Below are positions 42,989 to 53,516 of a DNA stretch of 64,000 bases, piece after piece. The position numbers and the translations under genes were made by a program. The notes under the pieces were generated by a model that saw only the letters and a program-made list of their open reading frames with translations, ran no database searches and had not been told where the DNA came from. The stretch comes from Grifola frondosa (taxonomy: Eukaryota > Basidiomycota > Agaricomycetes > Polyporales > Grifolaceae): positions 310,001-374,000 of the forward strand of contig LUGG01000038.1 in the NCBI GenBank assembly GCA_001683735.1, read 5' to 3'. Within the stretch, counting starts at the first letter, position 1; the number at the start of each line of letters is the position of its first letter.

Positions 42989-44067
42989 ATGTCGCGAGTA
43001 TCTACCTCTACCACGTCTGTTCCTGACTTCGCGCCGCCCACCATGCCCACAGATGTGGCCGCGGCGAACGAGATCATATCCACCATGAAAGGATCGCTCA
43101 AGAACTTGAGTGTGCGTGATCCAGAGAGTTGCGTCAGTGGGCATATTGAGACCTTTCTCGCTCTTAGAAAACATTGGATTCTCTGGCAGAACAAACGACG
43201 ACTACTATTCAGGCCGGAGGTGAGACGCAGACTGCCCAGCATATCAAGAGGTACGCCATCGGAGTGGAAGTCCATCGGAGTGAATTAACGATATATATGG
43301 GATGCAGTGCTGTGGAACAGATGAAGGCGCAGGAAGACAAGCAGGAGAAGCAAATCAAGGAGATAAAAGGTGAGACGCACATCTCCGCCCAAGAAAGCCG
43401 CTCGTAACCTTTCTTCTGTCAGCATTATTGGACGAGGTTCTCCAGAATGATGTCGCTGAACATCTGAGAAAAATAAGTACGTGAAAAGCAAGGCACAATA
43501 AAACCTACCACAACTCTTCCCCATTTCCATATTTCAGTTGAGAAGGAAATCTCCGATCAGATTGACCACTTGGTCGAGGAGCAGGTAAACCTGTTATTGC
43601 CGGACTATATCCCGCAAGAGCTGCAAGACGAGGTGGCTGGCTATAGAAAGCAACTCGAAGAGGTGCAGAAAGCGCTGCACAATTCGTGAGTGGATCCACT
43701 AGCGAGACGTGAAGGTCTCATCCGTTTCTTCTGTACTAGGGAGAGCCGACAAGCCAATGCGTCGCTTCGATCTTCGCGTCTCGACGAACCCATTCATACT
43801 ATCTTCGCACCAAGCGGGAAGGTGAGCGCGCTGTTCCCGAAGGACCTGAATGCTCTGTTCTCCATGGACGGTCAGTTTTCAAACAGTCCAGTAATCATAA
43901 AACCATGCTCACGATTTCGTGCACAATCACTAATAGCCGACACCGCCAAGGAGCTTGTGACGGAGTATGAGCTGGACGAAGTCTCGGAGTCCCGCGAACG
44001 CAACGTCAATAGGTTCATGCAGTTCTGCGGGGTACCTTATCAATTGGTGCGCCGCACCCGCTCCTGA
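42989..44067 (+). CDS. Conserved mushroom coiled-coil protein of unknown function
   Basis: Seven exons (42989-43111, 43168-43250, 43308-43369, 43423-43476, 43538-43685, 43740-43870, 43937-44067) sum to 244 codons without a break. The protein begins MSRVSTSTTSVPDFAPPTMP, has MKGSLKNLSKTLDSLAEQTT, then a long charged coiled coil (EQMKAQEDKQEKQIKEIK; IEKEISDQIDHLVEEQV; VAGYRKQLEEVQKALHNSES). The C-terminal domain has LDEPIHTIFAPSGKVSALFP, KDLNALFSMD and NVNRFMQFCGVPYQLV. I recognise this architecture as a family conserved across Agaricomycetes with no assigned role. The lack of any lesion here, unlike the neighbouring repeat-family genes, suggests selection. Confidence 0.8.
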
Positions 44068-44445
44068 ATAATTGCCGTTCTTGATGATACGTTCCACGTG
44101 CGTGAATTGCCATGCTACCATTATCAGGTTCCAACCAGTGCTGGGGAAGCTTCCCATGCAGAACAAATGTCCCGGTGGTTTTTGATAAGAAGGCTGAGTC
44201 TGGATTGTAGTATATCTGCATACGCTTTGAGCGGACTCGCCATGTAATAGTAGTAAGAATGTACCTGGATAAATCCCAACCATATCGACATCGCGTTGGA
44301 TACGGTTGGCATGGGACAAAACAAAAGGTCACGACCATAGTCGAAACACTAGGAAATAATGGCGCAGACCATGAGAACAAATCTGGATTACATTCGTGGT
44401 CACTGTAATAATGGTATAAGGTCCGGATACTCACAACTATAAGCT
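44068..44445. other. Intergenic stretch between convergent genes
   Basis: The coiled-coil gene and the NFKBIL1-like gene end towards each other here. No coding signal. Confidence 0.5.
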
Positions 44446-45559
44446 TCATTTCCCCTCGCCCATAAGCCCGCTGACAGTCCTCACGACAATCCCCACCGCT
44501 TCACGAACAAGCTCTTTATCGGCCGCACACACCCGTCCCATTATCCGTCCCTCAAACTTGTCCGGGTGGAAGCGCAAGATAGTTTCCCTCAGCTTCTCCT
44601 TGCGATCCTTCTTCAGAGCCTCCTCGTCCAATCCCGCGTCGACGTGAGTCGCGGGCAGCAGGAAGGATGATATCGCATCCGCCGTGAAGTCTTCAATCAA
44701 AACTGCGCTTCGTCTACTCCCTTTCGTTTCAAAGCCAATGATAGGCCACGGAATGTCCCCAAACCTCAGTAGACTGTCTTGCTGCTCGCTGGTGCCGAGC
44801 ATGTCCTTCCATCGCGCATCGTACTGCTCTCTAGCTTCCACTGCCCTCATATGCGCTCTTTCCCTTCTTCGCTGGTCCCTTTCTCTCTCTGCCGCGAGCT
44901 CCAGTCGCGCGGTCTCGGCTTTCAGGGCTTTCTCTCGTTCTAATCGTGCAGCACGTTCGGCCTGTTTGCGAGCCTGTTCTGCATGTTCCGCAGCGTGTTT
45001 CTTCCTGTCAAAGCATACATCGAGAGTAAGACATACGAAACGTAGAAAAACTGGATGAGAAACGCACCGCCACATCCCTGCTCTCAGCCACTCAGCATAA
45101 TCCTCATCCTCCATGAGATGTGGGTCCACATTTAACTCGTCGTCCATTCGCTCCATACCACCGCCCCGCCATCTCCGGGGAATATGAGCATACGAGTTCA
45201 TTGATGCCTCAAACGGAGTCCAGCCGTTCGTCGTCCCCATATGCACCCCACATCTTCTCGCGGAAGCGTTCCTCTTCGACCTCTGCAAATATTTGGTCGA
45301 AGTCTGGTTTGTGCGCGCGAGAAGAGCCTGACGGCGGAGGGGGAGGTCCATACTCGCTGTCGCTGTCGTTCCAAGTGTCTGCGCTTCCCGAATGCAGGGC
45401 CTCCGAACGTGTGCGTTTCGGCGAGCGGGTCGCATCCTCGTCGTCGTCGTAGCGGTGCTTTCGTTTAGTTGCTTTGCGTGCAGCTTTCTGAGCCTTTCGC
45501 CATTCGCGTTCTGCTTGTTCTGCGGGTGTACGCTTGAGATGCAGTCTACTAGAGGGCAT
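44446..45559 (-). CDS. NF-kappa-B inhibitor-like 1 (NFKBIL1) family protein
   Basis: Two exons, 45559-45068 and 45004-44446. The N-terminal half is basic then acidic (RTPAEQAEREWRKAQKAARK; KRKHRYDDDEDATRSPKRTR), with FDQIFAEVEEERFREKMWGA and WLRAGMW at the junction. A long charged helix (EHAEQARKQAERAARLEREK) follows, then the signature end: IPWPIIGFE, LRETILRFHPDKFEGRIMGR. This HPDKF block near a C-terminal helix is the mark of NFKBIL1-like proteins, thought to act in mRNA processing. The total of 1051 nt is one base too long. The extra base is in the AAA run at 45211-45213, where removing one gives DERLDSVEASMNSYAHIPRR. The ankyrin repeats of the animal protein are absent, as usual in fungi. 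Confidence 0.75.
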
Positions 45560-46004
45560 GCGCGTCGATGTATGTCTCAGAGTCGGGTTGTGGTTGCATC
45601 GAGCAAGTACTTTGTCGCGGAGTCCAAAGTGATATCTGATTCACGACCCTAATATGTGGTTTAATGAATATTTGTCATATCACGTACCTGTGACTCTGCG
45701 TTACAGTATCCATTTCGGGAATCAGAGCCAAGATCTTGCTGAACTCTGCATACCGGATGTCCTGCGCGGAACTCAAGCTCGCACATGGTCTCGAGGGCAT
45801 AGCCATCGGCGCCCAACATTGCATGGACGATAGGGCCGGTGGGTCCGAGCAACATTTGAATTTCAACTGCCTGATAAAGGCAGCGACAGTCTCGTCCACA
45901 TGCTTCCAAGTTCTGGATGACCTTCTCTCCGGTGTTTGCCTGGGCTTCAAACCACTACTTAAGTGCGCCGGAGATGGCCCTCCAAATTCCCAACTCTTCC
46001 CAAC
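45560..46004. other. Short divergent region, possible broken minus-strand gene
   Basis: Upstream of both flanking genes. On the minus strand 45965-45695 has two overlapping open frames (for example FEAQANTGEKVIQNLE in one, AEFSKILALIPEMDTVTQS in another), then a GTACGT donor at 45689-45684 and a plausible acceptor near 45651. A small gene with one or two frame breaks is possible; I cannot assign it. Confidence 0.25.
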
Positions 46005-48291
46005 ATGAGCTCTACCAACGGTTTGATATGCTTTACCAATTGTTTGTTGCCGACAGAGGACGGCGGCCTTGTCGAGAAGGACCTGTGGATTGATGAACGT
46101 CGTGGAGTTATCTTGGATGCACAGGTGAGTTACATATTCCGTCTGGAGGTGACCGATGTACGATAAAATATTCTAGCGCACATTTTACCTGCGCAAGGAG
46201 AGACCTGCGAGGGTCATTAATATGGACGGCAACATTGTCAGGTAAGTAACATGTTTGTCCTCCTGCTGTTTAAAACGATGCAGAGTGGTACACGTTATGA
46301 TCTGCGTTCAGACAGAGTTCCTGATATCTCAGTTGTAGTTGAGACTGCAATATCAGGAGCTCTCGACTCCAAATAAATATTTTGTGGCATTCATCCTTCA
46401 TGGGTTCGCTCTGTTCTTTGGCACGATGAATATTGAAATCGAGGTGGAATTCATGTGATCATGGTTTGCACAAATTATTGTGGAGAGCGGATCGCGAGAG
46501 TCATAAAATGTCGTTAATGTCCACTCTGGCTCGTGTGAACATAATCTTGACCGACCAACGTTGGTCGGAGATGCTAATGCAATTGGCTCTTGCTTCTAGT
46601 CCCGGATTCATGGATATACAGATTAACGGAGCTTACGGTTTCGACTTCTCCGTTTATGAAGGAGACGATGAAGCGTATAGAGAAGGTTTGAAACTTGTCT
46701 CTTCCAAGATCGTTGAAACAGGTGTTACATCGTAAGAATATTTATATGCTTTCTGTGCGCCTTCTAAATCTTCATCGTAGTCTTCTACCCACTATTATTG
46801 TGCGTCTTGCTTTAAGCGTCATCAAACATAGTGCGGTTCCTGATCGACAGCTCAATAGACGCAAGAGAAATCCCTATACCCTAAATTGCTGCATCTTCTC
46901 CGCCCCTACTCTGCAAGCAAATCGGCTAATCTACTCGGCTGGCACGCAGAAGGACCCTTCATCCAGCTTGCGAAGCGCGGCGCACACGCCCCCCAATTTC
47001 TGGTGCCTGCCACTGAGAGATTCAAATCGTTCGAGCAGGTCTATGGCGCAGAAAACCTGGTTGAAAAGGAGGACTGGCTCATGGCCGGCGATGGAGCCAC
47101 CGAGGACGTAGTCGGTGTACGAGTCATCACCGCAGCACCAGAGGTCGACGGAGTCATGGCTGCCGTTGAAGAAGTCGTCAAGCGCGGTATCATCTTTTCT
47201 ATTGGGCACAGGTACATTCCACGGAATCTCCCTGTGGAGGCTGGAGCGAACTCACTTTTCGCTCTGCAGTATCGCAACAACCGACATCGCGACAGCTGCG
47301 GTGCAGAACGGTGCTCGGCTGATCACTCATTTGTTCAACGCGATGCCCCAGCTGCACCACCGCGATCCGTCTATCATCGGTCTGTTGGGCGCATCGCCAC
47401 ACATGTCCCCACCGAACTCACCCGCGCGAACCACTTTCCCCGCACCTCCTCTCTCGCGCGCGACATCGACGTCATCACTTACAAAGCGCCTGCGGGAGTT
47501 ACAAGAGGGTCCGCAAGCGACGTCAGAGGCATTCGATGACGTGCAGACGCCCCCGCAGACACCGATCCTCGCTGCGCAGGATAGCGTGCTGCATCTCCAG
47601 AAGGGCAAGGTCGCAGACCTGTCGTTTGAGAGACCATTCTATGAGCTCATTGTAGATGGCATCCATTCACATCCGAACTCCGTTAGGGTATGTCGTACTT
47701 TTCAAGACGTTTGTTTTTTTAGGTGCTCATGAATCGAAAATAGCTGGCATATACCTCATACCCCGAAGGCTGTATTCTCATTACTGACGGTTGGTCATTG
47801 CAATATTTGTCTGGGTATCTGACTGATTATGTTCGTCCAGCAATGAAGATCTTGGACCCGAACCTCAAAGATGGCATACATGAATGGCGGGACGGCAAGC
47901 GTTTCGTCAAGTCTGGAGACAAGCTCTATTTAGAGGGCACGGATACCCTCGCGGGGAGGTAAGCCACGTACGCGCTTCTTTTCCCGTTCGTCCTCCTGAG
48001 GTGCCTACAGCGTAGTCACGCTCGACAAGTGCGTGCGAAACTTCTCGCGCTTTACCGGATGCTCTCTCGGAGAAGCGATCAAGTGTGCGACGTACAACCC
48101 TGCCAAGTGCGTATGACGCATGCTCCGGTCGGGTGACTTGGCTGACTGTATTATGCAGGTGCTTCGGTCTTGAGAATAAGAAGGGGACGCTGCGTCCCGG
48201 CGCGGATGCCGACCTTGTCGTGCTGGACCGGAGAGGTAACGTGCTCAGCACTTGGGTCAAGGGCCAAGAGGCTTGGGCGCGGGGAGATTAG
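46005..48291 (+). CDS. nagA: N-acetylglucosamine-6-phosphate deacetylase
   Basis: Amidohydrolase converting GlcNAc-6-phosphate to glucosamine-6-phosphate and acetate, in the use of GlcNAc from chitin turnover. Ten exons sum to exactly 500 codons: 46005-46124, 46177-46241, 46600-46731, 46781-46799, 46859-47211, 47270-47687, 47744-47789, 47841-47958, 48011-48106 and 48159-48291. Landmarks are [38 protein letters not shown] (metal-ligand Glu), FSIGHS and [16 protein letters not shown] (metal-ligand His residues), [16 protein letters not shown] (catalytic Asp), then [20 protein letters not shown] and [16 protein letters not shown] Ser/Pro-rich insert of about 70 residues follows LLGAS. Exon 4 is only 19 nt, and intron 2 (46242-46599, 358 nt) is several times the usual length. 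No lesions. Convergent with the NMN adenylyltransferase gene. Confidence 0.93.
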
Positions 48292-48642
48292 ACGGGATGA
48301 TGGTTCAATCACGGATGTTCGGCTCGTGGGCAGACAAGATGCAGTATTTTGTTATATTACGGATGTACTTCTAAGGTTCATGCAATTCCCATCCGGATAT
48401 TTTGCATCCTCTCGCTCGACTCGGATGCAGATGACGGAACCGTCGTGATATCATTCTACCACCAAATCACGTATTGTGGAATACTCGCAGAAATATGAAA
48501 CGTTGTCAGCTACGAATATGGATGAATGCATATAATACGACAGAAACAATATAAGAGAAAAGTCCTTCGTCTTCTTTCCTCCGCGAGGTCCCGAGAACAT
48601 GTAACTACTAAGCAAATAGATGAACGTACATTCCGAATGATC
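48292..48642. other. Convergent 3' region
   Basis: 350 bp between the deacetylase and NMNAT stop codons; AT-rich, no gene seen. Confidence 0.5.
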
Positions 48643-49677
48643 TTACGTTCCAACCGCCGCCTGGGCCCCACAAGCTCTCATCACGACGCTATGAGTCGAC
48701 TTTTCCTGTGCCATACCCGCTCGAGCCCGCATCGCGTTCCTTGCCTTTCTCCTTCTCTTTCTCGGCAGCGATCGGCCAGAAGCGGCACCCGCGGATGTTC
48801 CCTCGTCGACGTACAGTCCGTGCTGCTCGATGTAGTCTACAACAGGAGCGGGTAGCAGGTATCGCACGGAAAGGCCGCGTCTCAGGAATAGCCGGACCTT
48901 CGTAGACGAAACGTCGTTTTGGATAAGCTGGTGTATAAGATGGATATTGTGCCTCCACCGCGAGAGGCTGTCGATCGCCTGGTCCATGTCCGACCCCGCA
49001 CGCTCGATGATGAGCACCCCGTACCGACCGAGAATATGGTCCAAATCGGCGTCCGACCACACGCCCGGCTCGCTCATCGTCGCGATCAAGTCCGACCCCG
49101 CAAGCAGCATCACGCGGACTTGCTTGCGCTCCCCATCCGCGCCCGCAACGCCGCCGAGCCGCTCGTTGATCTCATAGTCAAAGTGGTCGAGCACGACGGC
49201 CGTGCGCTGGTACGACTGGAACGCCTCCCACGGGTCCACCATCAGCCACGATGACGTTTGCTCCGCCGCGAGCTCACACATGTTCACGCTGCGGAGTCGC
49301 GTGAGCGGTGACTCGGGGCAGGGCGATGCGGCTCACCGGTGGCATGCGTTCAGCAGACCAGGTTTCTTGTACTGGTCGCTCACCGGGCTGAGATACCCGC
49401 CGACGATCTCAAACTCGGTGTTCTGACGCACGTAATCCACCGCCATCTCGAACATGCGTAGGTGCAAGTATGTTACGGGACTGAAGGAGCCACATGCTAC
49501 CAGTACCAGGGGTTGCTTCGCTGGATTGCGAAGGGTACGGGCGAGACGGTCGGAGGGGAAGTGATAGTTTGGCGGGTCTGTGAGAGCGGTCATATCTGAA
49601 GTATGGTGGGAGGGCAGCTGAGGATGTTTTAAGTGGGACGAAGAGGCGGTATCATGGGAGCCGGGTGCTAGAGTCAT
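48643..49677 (-). CDS. NMA1: Nicotinamide/nicotinate mononucleotide adenylyltransferase
   Basis: Makes NAD+ (or deamido-NAD) from ATP and NMN/NaMN. Two exons (49677-49337 and 49288-48643) sum to 329 codons. The nucleotidyltransferase signature is GSFSPVTYLHLRMFEMA (GxFxPxTxxHLRMFE), followed by VGGYLSPVSDQYKKPGL, WLMVDPWEAFQSYQRTAVVL, VMLLAGSDLIATMSEPGVW, and the C-terminal SSTKVRLFLRRGLSVRYLLP (ISSTxxR motif) with PVVDYIEQHGLY. An N-terminal tail of about 55 residues and a basic C-terminal extension (LPRKRRRKARNAMRARAG) exceed the core; the latter could be a nuclear signal. ATG 49677 is the first methionine in frame. Confidence 0.92.
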
Positions 49678-51618
49678 ACCTTCCCACACTAACCTCGGTC
49701 ACGATATTAATAAGATAGTTTCAAATTTAATTAATCTAGGTGCGACAATCACGCGGGGCTTACCGTAAATTATGAAGAAACTCTATTCTTCCGTCATCGA
49801 CGCTAGCCGCATTATGGCGAAATTCTCAAGGTCTGTCATATAGCCAGCGAGGGAAATGTCAGAAGAGGAAAATTTGAACATGTTGTGGTGGCTTCCGATG
49901 AGCGCTGCACATCCGACTAGCGCGGGTTTGCCCGATCCGCGTCCTACCTCAATATATATCTGTTCAATCCGAATTGCTGTAGAAATGTAGCCGCTATAAG
50001 TAGCAGAAACGCAGACGCTGCAAAGAATGTACATCACCATAGAATTGACACCACTGTGGCAAGAAATACAACATACAGACTACAGACGCACCTTAGTAAT
50101 GTCGGCCCAAGAGAAGGCAGCTGCTCTGAGACAGCCCGGGCCGCACAGAGAATGAATCAGCGGATTTGAAAGATAGCGCCACAGAATCTTTCAAACAGCA
50201 AAAATCAATAGAGCCACCGGAGACGTCCAATAAAGTTTCGGCAGGAAAACAGTGGGCAACATAAATTAAGAACCCTTGGGAATGTGGACATGTCCTTCAC
50301 AAACATGGCTCAAATCTTGAAGAGGTCGGAAGAACGCCAGCGTCCAAACAGATACGACAAAATGAGCAGTTGCTACCAGTATTTATAGACCAATAGCCGA
50401 CGATATCTGAAGCACATCTGAAGGCACAAGAATACATTCTGTGCTGCGTCGTATTCGATCCATATCGCTGCAGAGCTCTCTGTTATGCTCGAGAAGTGTT
50501 GTGAGAAGCAGACTACCAGAAAAACCGAGATAAGCTGAGAGAAATGTACATACACTGTATATGTCCAGAGCCAGGTTGGACAGATCTCCCGGTACCAGAA
50601 TGGAAAGGTGCTTAAGCCATAAAATATTTCCCGAACCAGGGAAAGCGGGAAGCGCGCGGAAGGAAGAAAATGTGAGTAGAAACGTAGCTAGTCGTGTCAG
50701 AGACCACTCAAGACGTTCGAGTGAGTTGATAAGCTGTGAAAGTTGGTCGAGGTGATGATGTAGTCTCAACAATGCATGATATTCAAGACACGTCGACAGT
50801 GCCGTAATGGTCGCTAGATTGCCAGAAGTTCGGTCGTGGTTGAACCAGTTAGATGATTGAAGAGCGGCATGTTAGAAAAAGATCTCTAAGAAAGTAAAGG
50901 TGATAATATCGCCGAGTACTTTAGCTTCGAGCACTAGCCGGGCTACAGACAATGATCACCAATATGTGACGACTACTTGCATGAAGAAAAATTATCTGAC
51001 CGCGGATAATCCAAGGTCGATATCAATGTTGTTTGCTGGTTCATTTAAGCACAGTTTCCCCATGCGAAGGGCACCGCGAGTTTGTACCATATTACTGTAT
51101 GGCATGATCATGGGACTAACGCGCCGTGTCAAAACACGTCGGTGGCGCAGCGACCAAAAATGCTGATCTACGGAACCACCACGGTGAATCTAAACGCAAC
51201 ATGATATAGCGACTGACCAACATACCTTGAAGGCCCTTTGGATCATTCTGGAGTTCATGGCTCATGACTGAACCCAAAAAGTATGTGAAACTAGTGCTGT
51301 TTGTCAGAGAGTAACCTTCAAATCCGTCGCATTATGCAGGAATTCATGCATTCAAAACCCATGACATAGAAACAATATCCAGAGCTGTCTAAGCAAGAAA
51401 TTGTAGCCAGAGAAGCTTGCACGCTAGGCGTGTCCAAGTCCAGTTCAGGAACGCCCATGAACGTGGGACAGGCATGACTGCTGTGACGTAATAATATGTC
51501 ACAACGTCTGGAGGATGGTCTGTCACGGTCGCGGGCTGGTATCAACTCAGTCCCAAACCACTATCTCAGTCATAGTTTTTGCATACATTGAAGCTAATAT
51601 CTGTCTTTTCTTGCTTTA
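49678..51618. other. Mostly gene-free stretch with one uncertain minus-strand frame
   Basis: The best candidate is a minus-strand frame at 50772-50383 (129 residues), with LSQLINSLERLEWSLTRLAT and hydrophobic segments, open further upstream to about 50830. It has no recognised family and no clear start. The rest shows no coding support. Confidence 0.3.
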
Positions 51619-53516
51619 ATGCGTACTCGAAGACGGAATCATAGCGTTCTGAAGGACAAGACACCGAGGAATGCGGAGAACACTCCCCGAGCCCCGAAGC
51701 GTGACCAGGCGAATCAGGGCTCCGTATTGAAGTCCTTGGTCGCGTCCGATGGTCCTTTGAAGCAGCATGTAGATGCCGCGGCGCAGTCAATGGCAGGGGT
51801 AGATGATAGGTTGAAAGTGATTCTCACTCCTGCTGCATCGGCGCGTCGTCTCCCATTGGGAACCATTCTTGTTCAAGCAACGCCATCCAGACACTCATCA
51901 GGTGAGGATCACGCACCCTACAATGATATTTACACGACCGATTAACCATCGCACCTTGATTATCTGAAATAACAGATGAAGACGAAAGTATAATTAACAG
52001 CCCTTCTCCTGTGCGACCGATGGCGCGGGCTGCACTCGCGTCCTTACACGCTCAGTCTACGCCATCTGGACCCAGCCGACGTCGACAGCGTCTTCCGCTC
52101 AGACCGCTTGCTTCTAGCCCTCGCCACCAAAGTGTCCTACAGAAGCGTAACATCCGGCAACAGTCTCCGCTGCCACCATCTTCCCCTCCATCATCATTTG
52201 TGATCCACCGCGACGACAACTTCGCGATGGGATCTCGAGCTCACATTCCGTACCCAGATCTCTCCGAAGAAGATGAGGATAAGGAGAATATTGCCGCCGC
52301 CACAGAGGGTAGCGTTTACGTGTACAAGGACGAGTCGAGCGAAGACGATCCATTTGGATTTTTTGCCGCGGAGAAGAAGCTAAAAGCGATGCGCGAGCGA
52401 CATCAGCCCCGACCTCTTTCTACCAAGTATAAAGGTAAAGAACGCGCAGGCACGCGTCGCGCTCCTCTCGGCGAGATTCTTCCCGCCGGGCTTAGCTCAC
52501 TTCCTGCTCCCATCCCAACACGCATCCCAACACCTACTCCCGTCGACGAACACAACATCGACGACCTGTACATTGACATCGATCCAGTTCGCCTCCCATC
52601 TCCAGCGGAGACCTTGCACACGCCTCTCGATGACGACAAGGAAAACGCACCCCCGATAGCGCCACTCCTGCTCGCGGAAATTGCAACCGAGCCCGAGATT
52701 ATTACTGCTCTCTCCTCTCCGTCCTCCGAAGGATACTCTGACCCGCTACGCACGCCACACAAGCACCGCGGCGCGCATAAACGTGATCCGCTATCTTCTC
52801 CGCACTTCTCATCCACCACCGCCTCTCCCTCTCCGCTCGACGCACGCTCTCTCGCAGTCGTTCGTCTTCTCCCTCCCCCGTGAAGCCACTCTCTGCGCTT
52901 CGTTTCGTACCCGGCTCGCTGCGCAGAGAGTCGCAGGTGAGGGTAGCAGAATCAAGCACTGCGGGACGTAAGCGAAAGCGGGCGCAGGATGATGAGAACG
53001 ATGAGGACAATGAGAACAACGAGAACGAGGCCCCGAAGGTTGCAGCCAGTAATCTTGATAAGCCGCTACCGAAGAGACGTTCGAAACGTACTTCAGCAAC
53101 CGTGCGGGGCAGAGGTGGCAGAGGGGCAAAGGCTGCACGTGTGGATAGCGAGAGCGAGAATGATGAGCAGAGCGAGGTGGGAGGTCGTAGGCAGACGCGA
53201 AATGCCACAGGAAGGGGCCGTGGGAGAGGCGGAGGCAGGGGCAGAGGGCGAGGGAGAGGTCGCGGAAAGACGACTGCAGCGACCGGGCGTGTGATTGCTG
53301 GTAAAGGCAAAGGCAAAGGAAAGGGGAAGGAGAAGGCAGGCGAGTATATTGACTTGGAGGAAGATGAGGTAGGCATTGTTCGATTATCCGCGAAATTGTG
53401 CAAACTGACCCGTGTCATGATAGGAACGAGCGCGTGAGCGGAAGGCTCGTATCGAGTACTTCCGAAAGCTCGACAAGGAGTATAGTCTTGAGAAAGAAGA
53501 TGTATATGTAATCTGA
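51619..53516 (+). CDS. Basic nuclear protein with two KEN boxes
   Basis: Three exons: 51619-51901, 51976-53368 and 53424-53516. The start MRTRRRNHSVLKDKTPRNAE is basic. The protein has EEDEDKENIAAATE and LDDDKENAPP (two KEN boxes, APC/C degron type), EDDPFGFFAAEKKLKAMRER, many S/T-P sites, PVKPLSALRFVPGSLRRESQ, an Arg-Gly region (GRGRGRGGGRGRGRGRGRGK), a KGKGKGKGK tract and a conserved-looking end, ARIEYFRKLDKEYSLEKEDV. The exons total one base less than a codon multiple; the shift falls in the CTCTCT tract near 52845-52850. KEN boxes, proline-directed sites and a basic nuclear tail suggest a cell-cycle-regulated chromatin protein (securin- or sororin-like in general plan). That is inference; I do not recognise the family. 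Confidence 0.65.
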
